Source: Pseudoscleropodium purum
Taxonomy: Eukaryota; Streptophyta; Bryopsida; Hypnales; Brachytheciaceae
Assembly (NCBI GenBank): GCA_963969395.1
Contig: OZ017805.1
Location: forward strand, 5,332,001-5,396,000
Length of the DNA stretch: 64,000 nucleotides
Reading direction: 5' to 3'
The notes below the pieces were generated by a model. The model was not told the DNA's origin, did not search any database, and worked only from the letters and a program-made list of their open reading frames with translations. The position numbers were made by a program, and so were the translations under genes. Positions 34,768-46,969 of this stretch are shown here, piece by piece; the stretch's first letter is position 1, and each line of letters starts with the position of its first letter.

Positions 34768-35760
34768 AAAAACATGCAAGTATATAGTGAGTATGTATTT
34801 GCTCAATTTTCTCATTTTTACTCTCATGACAAGTATAGAGTACTAGATTGGTAGAAGTAGTACAAAATTTTAAATGAATAGAACAATTTTGAACAACAAT
34901 TTTGTTCACTTTTTCAAAAAGTGTTGTGTAATAGTGTACACCAAGTATGTATGTAGGCAAGCATATTGTTGAAGACATCATTGTATTATTTTATAATAGC
35001 GTTGATGTATAAGGCTATAAGCGACTTTGATAAATAATAAAAATATGAAGAAGAAATGTAACTTTGTAAGAGCCATATTATGTCTATTTTTGAATTTAGC
35101 ATTCGAGGTTAAATATGTACTAGCATGGTGTGTATTTTGAAATTATTGTTGTGTGTTTATTACATTTAGAAACTCGTAAATGGTATAAATGTATTTCTAA
35201 TTAATTTATGAAAGATTGAATTATTTGAATATTTGAAATTTTTTTATTTTTCATTCAACGATTGCTAAAAACTAAAATGATTTCTTATTGGTATGAAGAA
35301 ATGCCCAAATTAGACAATTAGTGGTTCCTCTTTAGATTCTATTTTCAAATATGGAAGTTCACTGAAATGGTTTATTTATGGTTCTTTAATTGACAAGTAC
35401 ATTGATGGAATGCACCGAAAAAAAAAACATTATTAAATACAAGAGTTAATCCTTCTCTTTATCTTTTCCATTTTTATTTAAAATTGCAAGTACACCATTT
35501 ATGAAAGACCTAGGGTCACAATAGAGACCTATGATGCAAGTCATTTGAAAATTTATAAATAAATTACAAATCTTTGAAAAAATACAAAACCATTTGATTT
35601 TAATTCCTCATCAATTTCTCTTTGTCTGAAAAATGAGAAAAAAAATATTCCCATTCAAAAAAATAGATGAAAAAAGCGGATCAGCTCTCAAATGCACCAT
35701 TTTTGAGACTCCCAGCCTACCTTAAGACTTGAAAACAAAATCAAATTCGAAACTCATATA
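34768..35760. other. AT-rich DNA between genes C and D
   Basis: No gene seen. The A/T-rich sequence just after the gene C stop probably holds its 3' end signals. Confidence 0.5.
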
Positions 35761-35779
35761 AAAAATATATATATTAGAG

Positions 35780-36190
35780 CAATCCGTCCTTTGCCGTTCG
35801 ATCGGTTTACACCAGATTTGTCTGTCTGTTCCCGTTGAATCGGGCGGACACCTAATCCGTCCGCCCTTGTCCATCGTATCGGGCGGACGCCAGATTTGTC
35901 CGCCCGTAGCCATCCATTCGGGCGGACGGGGCTCTAGGATTTCGGGAAGGCGGACAGCCAATGCGTCCGCCACTCGTGGTCGGTCTGATCGAGTGGACGG
36001 TTTGGGGCCGTTCGCCCTTGCCCATCGGATCGGGCGGACACCAGATTTGTCCGTCTGTGGCCGTCCAATCGAGCGGACGGGGCTCTAGGGTTTCGGGGAG
36101 GCGGACGGCCGATGCGTCCGCCACCTCCGGCCCGTCCGATCGGGCGGATGGTTTGGAGCCGCCCGACGGGGCGGACGGGCCGTCCGCATT
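35780..36190. promoter_or_regulatory. CGGACG-rich tract with a 151-bp tandem duplication, upstream of gene D
   Basis: Unit 1 starts CCATCGTATCGGGCGG at 35871 and unit 2 CCATCGGATCGGGCGG at 36022. They share GGGCGGACGCCAGATTTGTC-like, CGGACGGGGCTCTAGG and TTTCGGG segments. The tract ends about 190 bp before ATG 36385. I find no clear TATA box for gene D. Confidence 0.55.
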
Positions 36191-36384
36191 CTCACTTTTG
36201 CTTTGCCCCTTGTAAATGCAAGGTGGAGCGGAGAGCTTGGTGGTTCATCCTCCATTGGCTCCTTTCCGAGGCAAGGCAAGAGTGGTTTATTGGGGGCCCC
36301 CTTGTTGCCAATTTTTTTAACATTTGCACTTGGAATTCAAATTTAAATTAAAAAATTTCATCTATATCAGTTTCATTTGTCACG

Positions 36385-37818
36385 ATGCCGAAGGGGAAGA
36401 AGAAGGTTGCGAAGCTAAAACATGGAGAGGGACCATCAAACTTGGAGGTAGCTCGCCAAAGTCCTTCGGAAGAATGCAAAAAATTCATGATCGAGCGCAT
36501 CATTAAATTTTATAAATCAAAAACAACATTGTCTTCAGACAATAAGTACATCAGATATCAAGAGGAGTGCCTGTATAAATTCAAGGTAGACATGACATAG
36601 ATGTTGTTGGATGCATTGAATGTTTCAAAGTGGCATGACGAAATGGATAAAACGCACTTCACCAAATGTTTGGAGAACAAGGTTCATGACGCTTTGTGGA
36701 ATTTCAAAGTCATTTGGGTTAAATATGGCAAGGAATATCGACCCAATGGCGCCCAGTTTGAAAAACTGATTCTGAGAACTGATTTATTTAGGGGGTGATG
36801 CACTCCATTCGCCAAAAGGCACAATCGAGTTGGTTTGTTTGGTTGGTAGAAAGCAATGATGGAGTTGCTGAAGCGGAAAGGACCAAACGACACCTCATAG
36901 CACTTCCAGATACAACACGCGTGATTCATGTTGATAATAGAACGATGAGAGGTGGATATGCAACAATTCGAAAGGTCCATATTGAAGGATGTCCAGGAAT
37001 ACTCTCATTGGAAGTTTGCGGCAAAGAAATCCATTCACCACCAAACTCGACCCGATCTTGTAAAGTTAGAACATCAAAACGAATCAATGGCTGTTCGAAT
37101 TCCACACGCGGGTGTGATACGGTTTGCTGCGGTGCATGGAACGACGTGTGAAGGTTATGCGTATTGGTGGAATAGTGGAACTCTTCGACAAATGTTGAAT
37201 GTGGATAAGGACTTTCCAGACAACATTCAAATCCATTTGATGTATACAAATTCAACCGAAGAGGAGGTTGTAAAAGCTCACCGTTTAAGGCAATATCGGA
37301 AGAAGCGTACAAAGCTTACATGGGCCTTTATGCATATAATGTATGCAGTGCATCTTGTTAGACATTTGCACAGTGATCTTTCTCTGGACAACATCTTGTT
37401 ACATTTTCCAGAGGGTGAGTCACGTGTGTACATTGAAATTTGCAATTGGGGCATGACCACCTTAGCTTCTCAACCAATGAAGTCTTTGTACACATTCACA
37501 TCAGCAGATGAGATGAAACAGACTTTGTAGAGGAAATGGTGGGTGGATCCACGTATTGCACATTTGCATAAAGCAGATGCAGATGTGGAAGTCATTCCGA
37601 CGTATTCACGTAAGTCGGAAGAGTATGCCATTCGAAAAATTGCTCAGCGGATGAATAGAAAGAACATGTCAGAGATATATTTCATCTTGCTACTTAAAAC
37701 CCCTAGTGCGATACAATTTCCCTTTCATGAATTTGCAAAAGTGTTTTATGCTTACTTGAAGCGCATTTCTTCGAAGAGTGACGATGAAAATACTAGTTTG
37801 GCCTATGTGATTACGTGA
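36385..37818 (+). pseudogene. Gene D: atypical protein-kinase-like protein
   Basis: ATG 36385 begins a basic N-terminus (MPKGKKKVAKLKHGEG). After a TAG at 36598 and frameshifts near 36795 and 36990 a kinase-like domain follows: Gly-rich loop RGGYATIRKVHIEG, a Lys segment WKFAAKKSI, and hinge AYWWNSGTLRQML. The catalytic loop is RHLHSDLSLDNILLHF (Asp and Asn kept). ICNWGM stands in the DFG position with Asp changed to Asn. RKWWVDPRI follows a TAG at 37528. It is homologous to 11885-13130, where this last Asp is present, so the Asn may be decay. Substrate unknown. It lies on the same strand as gene C, 1.6 kb downstream. Confidence 0.65.
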
Positions 37819-38098
37819 TTTTCTAATACATATCGTTGGCCGATGCCAGATGAACATTTCCACCATTTACATTAGATTGGTAGTATAGAAGTAGTAGTTG
37901 AATAGGTTATATAGGCATTAAAAATTATTTTAGAAATATAGAATTGAAATGAAAAAAATTATATGTGCAATTAGCCAAATGTGCACACTATATGGTATAT
38001 GTAAATTTTTTAGTCCACAATGTACGGTATTCTATATTAAATTCAATACATTTTGTCCATATTGATTATGTTTGTATTTGTGTTGATCTCGATTTTTT

Positions 38099-38103
<5 letters not shown>

Positions 38104-38181
<78 letters not shown>
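38104..38181. repeat. (AT)n microsatellite
   Basis: About 39 uninterrupted AT units, 280 bp downstream of gene D. Confidence 0.95.
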
Positions 38182-38184
<3 letters not shown>

Positions 38185-39596
38185 AAGTCACAAACTTTTT
38201 TAGTTTGCCTTCTGAAAATGAATTGGAATTTTTTCATAGTTTCAAGACTATCATGGACTCATGGTCAAACTTTATAATCTTTCAACTTATAAGAGACATT
38301 GTTTTAATTTTTTTTCTTATGTGGTTGAATCCCTAGAGGACCAACATGTGTTTTTGGGCAATATATAATTTTTGGGCATACATGTGACTGTAGATTTGCA
38401 TATTTTGGGCTGAAATTTTTTAATAGAATGTAGGGATGAGGAATATCTTCCATATACACAAATTTCATTACATTTGAAAATATGAGTCAAAAGTCATTGC
38501 ATAGTATGTTGTTTGTTTCTCCACTCGGGTAGTCCGAGGCTTCGGGCAGATTTTAGAAAATCAATTTTTCAAGAAATAAAAATTTGAAATTGGTTCTTGA
38601 AATTTATATGTATTCAAAAACTTTAGAATCATTGCATTTCAATAGTTGAGATAAAAGTTATGAGGCTTTTTAGTTTGCGAGCAGTCATAGAATCTTTACA
38701 CCAAAAAAAACTTTGAAGTCCATTATTTTACTGAAATTTCAATATTTTTGAAAAATAATAATAATACTGGATGTATAATGTTTATAACAACAATTCACCA
38801 TTTGGATTGAAATTTTTTAATTCTATAACTAATTTACTAACAATTTAGTATTTTGAATCATTCTCTATTTCTTTCTACTTACTAATTTTTTCCTATATGT
38901 TGTATAACTCCAAATGATCTGAAAATTTTCATGTGTAGCGAGCTTGCCTTGGAGAATGTATCCAGAGAAGCACAACCATTTTGGACATTTTTTCATAATG
39001 ATCTAACCTTTTGAAGCGCAATTGCCCGTTTTTTCGCAGGGTCAAAAAAGGATTTTTGTCACTTCAAAGTTTAAACGCTAATATCTTGCAATCTACATGG
39101 TGGAAATTTCTGAAATTTTTTCCACATACTCTCAAATATATTAGTACAAGATCATACGGTCACATCTGTCAAAAAATGATATTTTTCAAAATTTTGGTAC
39201 TTGTACAAAAATATGGCAGTTTTGGAGCATTTTTAGAGAGAACAGAATCAAGGACCTTTAGGATTAAAACTCACAGTATTTAAACTTGAAATAATATGAA
39301 ATTAAGTGTTCAATGAATGCATTTGAAAATATATTTATTTTAGTTTTTAGTTTCTTAGTAGCCTTTTGCATTACAAATTTAGAAGTTTAAATTTTTTGGA
39401 TATAAGTATATAACATGTCTACTTTGAGTTAGTAGGGTTACATTTCCCAAAAAATTAATATAACTCATGAAAATGGTTTCTTTTCCCTTTAATTCTAAGG
39501 AAATATTTTTTTTTATTTTTTTTATAACAAATCGCGAACCATTGTACTTCATTTAATATTTAATTGTTTAAGGATTAAGGGAGTAACCACAGGGCA
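38182..39596. repeat. AT-rich DNA with another copy of the dispersed repeat
   Basis: About 39020-39290 matches the repeat at 32430-32640 (GCTAATATCTTGCAATC, TACAAGATCATACGGTCAC, GGCAGTTTTGGAGC, CTTTAGGATTAAAAC). No gene seen in the remainder. Confidence 0.6.
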
Positions 39597-39751
39597 GTTT
39601 GGATAGGGCGGTCGGGGGAAACAGGGCCGCCAAAGCGGACGGGGGGACAGGCGGATTGGGCGGTCCCGACGAACGCTGCGTCTGCCGGGACCGCAAATGT
39701 CAACGGACATTGCGGACACAACGTCCGCATTCGGACGTCCTGTCAACCCTG
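39597..39751 (+). repeat. Right terminal region of the giant hAT
   Basis: CGGACG-rich sequence matching the right half of the MITEs (CGGGACCGCAAATGTCA, ACAACGTCCGCATTCGGACG) and ending GTCAACCCTG at 39751, followed by the duplication AATTAGAT. Confidence 0.78.
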
Positions 39752-39875
39752 AATTAGATTCTAATAGAACAAAAAAAAAATTTGGATGAATGCAATAGAA
39801 GTGGGAGTTTTGAGTGGTTTTGATAGAAAAATGCCATTGGAACTTTAGGAGTTAATACAATCCATTTGAAAAGAA
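39752..39875 (+). repeat. Right half of the dispersed repeat split by the giant hAT
   Basis: After the 8-bp duplication, GGGAGTTTTGAGTGG and AACTTTAGGAGTTAATAC align with GGTAGTTTTGAAGTG and AACTTTAGGGGTTAAAC of the intact copy near 32570-32620. Confidence 0.7.
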
Positions 39876-40189
39876 TAACAATTTTTTTCATTTTCAATAT
39901 GAATGACCATTGACCAAGTATTTGGAATCGAAAGTAATATAGAAAATATTCAAAATAAAAGCAATATAAAATTGCAATACATGAATACAATACAACGCAT
40001 TGAAGAGGAATCCGCAAACAACCCTAAACTACAGAGTAGAACAAGCATATTTGCTTAGCTTTATACTATATAGGCAAATGACCATGTACTAGTGGCTTTG
40101 CATAACGTAGATTTTTACAAGAATGCATATCCGACTATCCGTATGAAGAACTAATCAACAATAGAAAGTTCTTATTCTATAAAATTTGG

Positions 40190-41800
40190 TTCGTTCTGAT
40201 AACCACTTCTTTGACTATGTGGAAGACTGTTTGATGAACCTCCAAGCTCAAGCCGACACTTGCCATGAGTTCACAAAGTAGGTTCGTCTACAATCAAAAT
40301 GGAATCCAAAATGTTGGAGTCTTTTAGAGCTTAGAGGGTCCTCCTTGTGTTTGGGGAGTGTTTTTCGAGTAGACAGTCGAGCGCTTGAATGTGGTAATAA
40401 GGCCTGTATGTAGAGTCGAGGTATTGTATAGAATTCAAATCTTCTAAAGATGCATTTTTGTAGTTGACCATTCTTCTCGACAATTGTTTTCTGGCTCAAG
40501 CTCAATAATTTTGTTAGTGGCAGTGCTTTCAGGCAAAGCAATGTGCAAGGCATCACTACCCCCTTAGCTAGAGCCCTTATGTCCAACATCATCGTTGCCA
40601 CCCATTCTCAATGTCCAAATAGACAATGCCTCCAAGACAATAAGAACATGTATGTTGTTTGTTATTTGTGGCTATTTATTGCTGAGAAGATATTTTGTGA
40701 AGTGTATGTGAACTTCATGATTTTAGGTCATGTGAACACTCATAATGACATTGATGCTCTATTCAAGAGATGGAGCATGTTGCTTAAGAAAGAGAACTTT
40801 CTCACAATTCCTTCTTTAATGAAGTCGTGTATGGATGTTGAATCCGTTCCTACTATTCTCACTTTATAGAAGAGGTGCTTGATTTTAAGGATTTTATTGC
40901 AGACATATACTTAGATGGCAATGATATCTTGATTGGACACACTAAACCACAATAAGTCAAGTTCTTCTTCAATTAGAGTGGGTGTCCAGTTATGAAGTAC
41001 AAATTGAAGTGCACAGTCATAGACTGGTTACCCAAAGGTATTGATCAAGTGATGAAATTGTGGAAAGAAGATTCAAAAGGACAAAGTTTGTGGCCGCGTG
41101 GAGAGATAGTGGCAGTTATACCAAGTCCAATGAAAAGGCTAGAGGATATATTGAAGGGTTTATCTAGTTTTATTAAGTATTAGGAAAACTTCTATAATCA
41201 AGATTGTAGTAGAGAATGCTTGAAATGCTATGAGCATGTAGTGCTCTATTGGCGAAATGTGAAGGCAGCATTACTTGAATCACTACCTATCTCTCTCATT
41301 TTGAAGAATGGTTTCTAGCCTACTACTCTTGTTTGACCGGCTCAAGTAGATCAATTAGATGATGACAGTGAAGATCATAAAGAATTCAAAGAAGATGACC
41401 AGTATATTGGGCTATTGAATGGACGCCCTCAACCATCTTCCAGGGTGTGTCGAGATCTCTTTGAAGGGTATTTTGTTGCAATTTGACTTGCCAATGGTGA
41501 TAGCCATCTATTTTGGATTGCAAGGGCATTTTTTGATCCACATTGTAACCCTAAGAAGCCTAATTGCGTGCTCGTTCAATACTTCTATCCTACATCAAAA
41601 GATCTAGATGTTCAAAAATTTTATATTGGATGGAATAGCATAAGGAGTTTGCATTGGAGGGTTGATGAAACTGAATTGCCTCTTTCGGAGCACATGAATG
41701 CTCTTATGATTGCATGGAAATCTAGGATCCAGAAAGATACAGTGGAGTGCATGATAAAGATTCCAGCTACTCAAATTGACGTCATCAACTGAAGTTTGGC
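40190..41800 (+). pseudogene. DUF7869-like protein, C-terminal half
   Basis: Plus-strand segments resemble the plant family now called DUF7869, often found in repeats: VEDCLMNLQAQADTCHEFTK (near 40220), QCLQDNKNMYVVCYLW, the core VNFMILGHVNTHNDIDALF (about 40705-40760), and KRWSMLLKKENFLTIPSLMK. Later segments are SLWPRGEIVAVIPSPMKRLE (41088-41150) and a C-terminal part SSRVCRDLFEGYFVAI to WRVDETELPLSEHMNAL. Frameshifts occur near 40860 and again before 41419, with several stops. Family assignment is from memory of its conserved pattern. Function of the family is not established; it may be transposon-derived. Confidence 0.6.
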
Positions 41801-43429
41801 TTCATATGTTTCATCTTAAGCACATCTGTAGAGGTGGACAAACCCACTACTTTGATAGCTATGTATAATAGTGTGGTATTCTTTATTTAGATGTCTATGG
41901 TATTATTTTGTTTGTATTTGAAGTACAGTATTTTGTGTTTATTAAAGTGTAGTTGTAGAGTTTAGTTCTGAGATTAGGTCTCAATTAATATTTGTATGTA
42001 GGATATAAAAATATAGATTCCTTAAAAAGAATATGTGTTTGGGTGGTGCATTTTCGATAATTACATTGCAAGTGCAATTGATACACCATATTAATATATT
42101 TGCTATTGCTAAATTTATGCTACTTTGTTTGTGAAATTTCTATAATTTTCTATTATGGAATGTAACGTCATTTATTAGAAGGCATTTACTTTTTGCATGA
42201 CTCTCATTTTAATGGAAATTACAACTTCGGACTCATTAATTAAGTGATTTTAGAGCTAAATTAGACCCATTAAATTTCACTTACAATATCTTCAAATGCT
42301 TAAGATTATTTTGAGAGGCCACTTCCCCTACAATTTAATGAATATAATATTTGCGTAGCTGGAAAGAAAGAGCCTCCTCGACTCGAGGATGCCTATTTCA
42401 ATGGAGAGGGAGAGCAGATGGAAGTCCTTGGAGGTCTGTGGCTTGGAAGGCTATCCACGAAGATGTCCTAGATGTTCCCCTTTGAGTAGTCTATGACCAT
42501 GGATGTTGTGTCAACTGCAGAACATAACATATAGGGCTTTGAATGGGGTGCCGTGTTGGAGTTGCAATCTTTGGATTTTGATTTGGTCGACATTGATTTT
42601 TCTGATCCGAAAAGGAGACTCCTAGTCAACCTCTATCTTTTTTGTGGTTTGAAAAATTTAACCTTTTTGAACTACATTAACTACATAGCACACAGAGCCA
42701 CCTACATTATCCCCCGCCGAAAGACATTTTTAGACACAAATAATTTCAATGCAAAATATTTTGGACATGCATACACTACAATTTCCAAAACACAGGCTAA
42801 GAATTTTGTGTGAAATAGTCAGAATTGTCTTCCTTGACAAACGAACAACATGACAAACAAAATTTATTGAACAACCAGTAGACCCCCTATTTGTCTAATA
42901 AAGTCAATTTTATCCTTTGACTTTTTTAAAATGATTTTTATTTACCATAGCCTATTTGGCAACCAACTGGAGTCCACGTGGTGTATTTTGAAGGCGCATG
43001 TGGGTATGATTTGAAGGGGCGATTGCAACTGAGGATGACCGCGGGTTTGAGGTGACTACGAGTGCGAGAACAATCCCTTTAGAACCTATGCTCACCCCTC
43101 TTGGATACGTGGTTTCTCCTTTTGGATCCAAGTTGCCCCTACTTGATCCGCATGCACCCCACTTAGACCTACATGTGCCTCCAAACTTGTAGTCACCCTT
43201 TTACTATTCGCATTTGCTCTTTCCGACCTATACTAGCCCCACCTATATATTTAGACGCCCTTGTTTTGTTCAACACTTTTCTTCATTTTGGCTTGGTGTC
43301 TTGTATCCATTTGTGGCTACATGCATGAGCCCTTTTTGTTGAAACTTTAATTTTTTCTACTTTCATCACGTTTCTTGGTATGGTCATGAGGTCTTCATTT
43401 CAACAATCATTCCTAGGCATTGAAGACAA
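41801..43429. other. Mostly AT-rich DNA between the two DUF7869 halves
   Basis: No gene recognised. A GC-richer patch at 43020-43260 has repeated CCC, GACC and ACTTGATCC-like words but no clear unit. An open stretch at 42553-42813 has no recognisable motif. Confidence 0.45.
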
Positions 43430-44975
43430 CAACACAATGTTATTTCCTATCTTCGTTGTTGCATACACTATAGGTGCAATTAGGAAGGCAACCAAAGATT
43501 CAAACGACTCACAATGGTATAGTTTGAATCATATGAAAACATATCTAAGTTGTGATGCGCATATCAAAGATGGTCATGACCATATGCAATCATATTAGTG
43601 ACTAAAACAAGCAATTTCATTAGTCCATTAAGTTCCTTTGACTTATATGAAAAGACAAGATAAGCTGTTTTGGCATGATCCATTTTGTCATGCATGATCG
43701 TCAAGCACTCATGTGGAAAAGTATGTGAGTAATAACAAATAGCATAGTAGAGCTCATTGTGCACCTGAGCTATAGCCAAGTGCTTGTCCAGCCTCCTCTA
43801 CTACTTTAAAGTACTTTGAGATCTAGCAATACATCTCTTCCAAAGCTCTTGTAATTTGTCACAGACAAAACATCAAGCAAAAATTATCTCCCGACTTCTT
43901 GACCTTGTACTTTGAAAATTTGGTGGACCAAATTTTGCTCAAGTTCAAAGTTGAAACTTTGGACAAACCAAAAGCTACATTTACATCGTTAATTTCTTTC
44001 ATTTGACCTTTCCATTGAAAGGTTGGAGGAAGACACCTAGACACGACCTTATCCCTTGATTTCAAAATTTGTGTAAAATGCAACATGTGATCTTCCTCTT
44101 TTTCTAAGATGCATTTTAATATTGTAGCCACCTACTCAATGTGCTTCCTTGGCTTTGCCAATCTTGTATTACCATGAGGCTACGCTTCTTGATCATCTTT
44201 CTAGTAGGAAAAGTAGTAGGAAAATGTGGATTCTTAGACCCCAGAAATATACATCCACACCTTCATACACATAGACATGCCTTCAACAATGACCAACTTT
44301 TCTCCACATGCGTCTGTATGAACAAATCTGTGAACATCAGTCTTCATATGGAACCTAAACTTGAATGATGAATCCTTGTACATGTGTTCATACAAGGCAC
44401 GGATCTTCTCTCGTGGAAATCGCTGGATGTAGTTCAACCTACAACAAGCCTTGCTTGACACTACGTTGATAGAATCTTGAGTGAGCAAGTTTTTCATCTT
44501 GAGGGAAGTTGGGTGAGGCAGATTCCTGAAAATACTTACATATGGCCGAGCAAAGGTAACAGGCGAGGGATTTAGAATTCTTTGTTGAAGACGACTAAAA
44601 TTATCTAGGGCCACATGATTATATAAACTTGCTTCAAAACAGTAAACTCGCTAAATAGGCCAAGACACCATGTAGTGAATATGCTCTAGGGAGATGTCCA
44701 CCTCAGAATATGTCTTTGTAATGTGCACTACAACATGAGTATCACCGAGAGGACCACTTGCACCAAGCACGAGATCAAATTGACACTATGACAAGATCCT
44801 TCGCCAACAAGGACTCCTTTATCATTATAAAGAATTACAACTCTCATACTCTAGATACAACATGGAATCCCTTCGCACTTCAAAATGCCCACATTCATGC
44901 CTTCAAGTTCTCTAAACTCATCATCTAAAGACTCCATAAAATCATCCGAAGCCTTGACAGCCTCCTAGACGTCCA
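43430..44975 (-). pseudogene. DUF7869-like protein, N-terminal half
   Basis: Minus-strand pieces in N-to-C order: a region with GVLVGEGSCHS near 44800, VALDNFSRLQQRIL, and CCRLNYIQRFPREKIRALYE (about 44400-44460). Then come FKFRFHMKTDVHRFVHTDAC, GEKLVIVEGMSMCMKVWMYI, KVSTLNLSKIWSTKFSKYKV, IMHDKMDHAKTAYLVFSYKS and YAHHNLDMFSYDSNYTI (near 43510). These fit the N-terminal half of the family whose C-terminal half lies at 40190-41800 on the other strand. Many stops and frameshifts. An inversion of one element or two separate truncated copies both fit. Confidence 0.6.
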
Positions 44976-45045
44976 TCTATAAATCAATGTTGTCTAAATA
45001 CAATAAGATCATGAACCACATAGTCTCTAAGACTCATTTGGTTTC

Positions 45046-45372
45046 GAGCTAAAACAAATATTTTAGACTAGACAATATTTATTATGAATACTTTACTCCA
45101 AAAAAATTTTGAAGCCAGATACTAAATCGATTATGTATTCAATACCCTAAACCCATATTACCAAGCACAAGGTTGTTGAGGATCATCATATAAGCTCAAT
45201 TTGAGCTAAAACAATTATTTTAGACCAGACAATATTCATTGTAAACAATGCACTCCGAAAAATATTCGAAGTTCATACTAAATTGATTATCTCTTCACCA
45301 CCCTAGAACCATATTATCAAGTACAAGCCATTGAAGATCATCATATTAGGCTCAATTCAAGCTAAAAATTAT
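45046..45372. repeat. Short tandem array, period about 156 bp
   Basis: GAGCTAAAACAA at 45046, again at 45203, and CAAGCTAAAAAT at 45358 (spacings 157 and 155). Each unit continues with TTTTAGAC-AGACAATATT, AAATTGATTAT and GATCATCATAT. The array is slightly over two units. Confidence 0.7.
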
Positions 45373-46964
45373 AAATCATCAGTACTAAATGTCCGTGAAT
45401 CATTCCTATTCAAATAAATAGTATAGCTTATCTATCAAATTGCCAATCTGAGTAATAATGAGACGATATCAAATTATCAGTATATTATAGTAGAGTTAAA
45501 TGTAGGTTCCAATTCCAATTATCTTTGTTTATATAAGCTATAAACTTTAAAGATTTCTTCATCAACTCAAATTGAGCTAATTTCCTTTGGCAAGACTAGA
45601 GCATTAAAATGATTCTAAAAGACAAATTCTAAGAGGAAAATAAGATCATATATCATAACTTCTATACAATCAATCAATTTCAATTAGCTCGAATTGAGCT
45701 TAAATAATAGTAATTAGTGTTTTAGACCAATCATTTAGCTCGATTCAAGTTGAATGAGCTCTGGAATTTACAAAATACTTATATGACATATATGAAGTAA
45801 TAAAATCTTTTGTCTATTCCATATGTTATGGTATAAAATTCAGATCTAAATGTTATTCAACTTCATAATAGAAGAGAAGCAAGAAAAATATGCACACACA
45901 ACTCCAATCTCTGAGTGACAACCGATTACAACATAACTCTAAACTTCTGTGTAGGTCATCATCATCAAGAATTAGTTCATTAAGTTAGTATTGTAGCCGA
46001 AAACCTAATCTTCAAAACTGTAAACTATGAAATGAAGACAAAAAAGTCTCAACAACAACTAAAACCTCTAAGTTTGAAACTCACTTCAAATTCATTGTTC
46101 TCAAATGTCTATTGCAAGAATCAAACAATCAAAAAATTATGCCACCAAAAATTCTATAGTTTGTACACAAGAACTTCAACACTAACTACAATGTGCATGC
46201 GCACGGGATGAAACCGTGAAAGAGACGACTAAGGAGAATGAGGGAAAACTTAGAGATTTGGCATCATGTTGTCCACTCGACAAGTTGTTTAGGAGTGCAT
46301 GAGCGGCAACAAAATAGCAGTAGTAGAATTTTTTGAACAAACCTCTTCTCAAATTGTATCCTAAAAATAAAATGAACCTTGAAATCTACAAATACTTTAC
46401 AACTACAAGGTTAAAAAACAACATCTACTTTAATAGGTTATAAATGTTATTACGAGAATCAAAGGTTCAATAGCTGAATAGATTTTCATCTTTCTTATTT
46501 CAAAATAACAAGTTGCTTTTGAACATGCAAATGTGCCCAATGCCCATGCCATAGTCTAAAGAAAAGAAATAATAATTTTCTAATTATTTTAATTCATAGA
46601 AACTTCAAAATTCAATAACTTTCATACTTTATGATGGAACACCACAAAACCAAGCCCATCCACCCCTCTTTACCGAGGGCTTTCCGACAATACCAAACAC
46701 AAACGCAAACAAAAAAAAAAGCTTTTCCAAAACATCCCTACAATTAGGGCACAATCTTCATTCTCTTCTAATTTGTGATTTGTTCTATCTTTTTTGAACT
46801 TCAACTTTGCTAATCAAAGTCTAATTGAAATGACATATAGTCTATGTTTCCAAATCGCAACCATTATTCAAGCTAGTACATCTATTGTGGTAATTTGTAT
46901 TTCAAATTAGCACACCAATATGTCCCATCTAGTGCTTTCACAGTTGACAAAAGAATAAAGGTTT
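45373..46964. other. AT-rich DNA with a degenerate repeat
   Basis: No gene. Words like GCTCGAATTGAGCT recur at 45590-45760. At 46600-46700 (ACCACAAAACCAAGCCC, GAGGGCTTTCCGACAATACC) it matches 49720-49820, 50170-50270 and 56440-56560. Confidence 0.5.
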
Positions 46965-46969
46965 ATATT

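Larger units (their letters stand above)
18121..39751. mobile_element. Giant hAT transposon with four genes
   Basis: The left end is CAAGGTTGAC at 18121 and the right end GTCAACCCTG at 39751, nearly perfect inverted repeats with the hAT-like YAGGG pattern. Both flanks are AATTAGAT (18113-18120 and 39752-39759), a perfect 8-bp duplication typical of hAT. The left flank is the first half of a dispersed repeat, and the right flank continues the second half with about the spacing of intact copies. This supports a single insertion event. The 21,631 bp include a giant solo LTR (28790-32065) and two MITEs (22322-22618, 28393-28714). Without them the element is about 17.7 kb. Genes: A hAT transposase and B RING protein leftward, C finger/Gly-rich and D kinase-like rightward. 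Confidence 0.78.

Noticed and set aside
37965..38336. ORF with a long Tyr-Ile repeat
   Set aside because: It is a translation of the (AT)n microsatellite.
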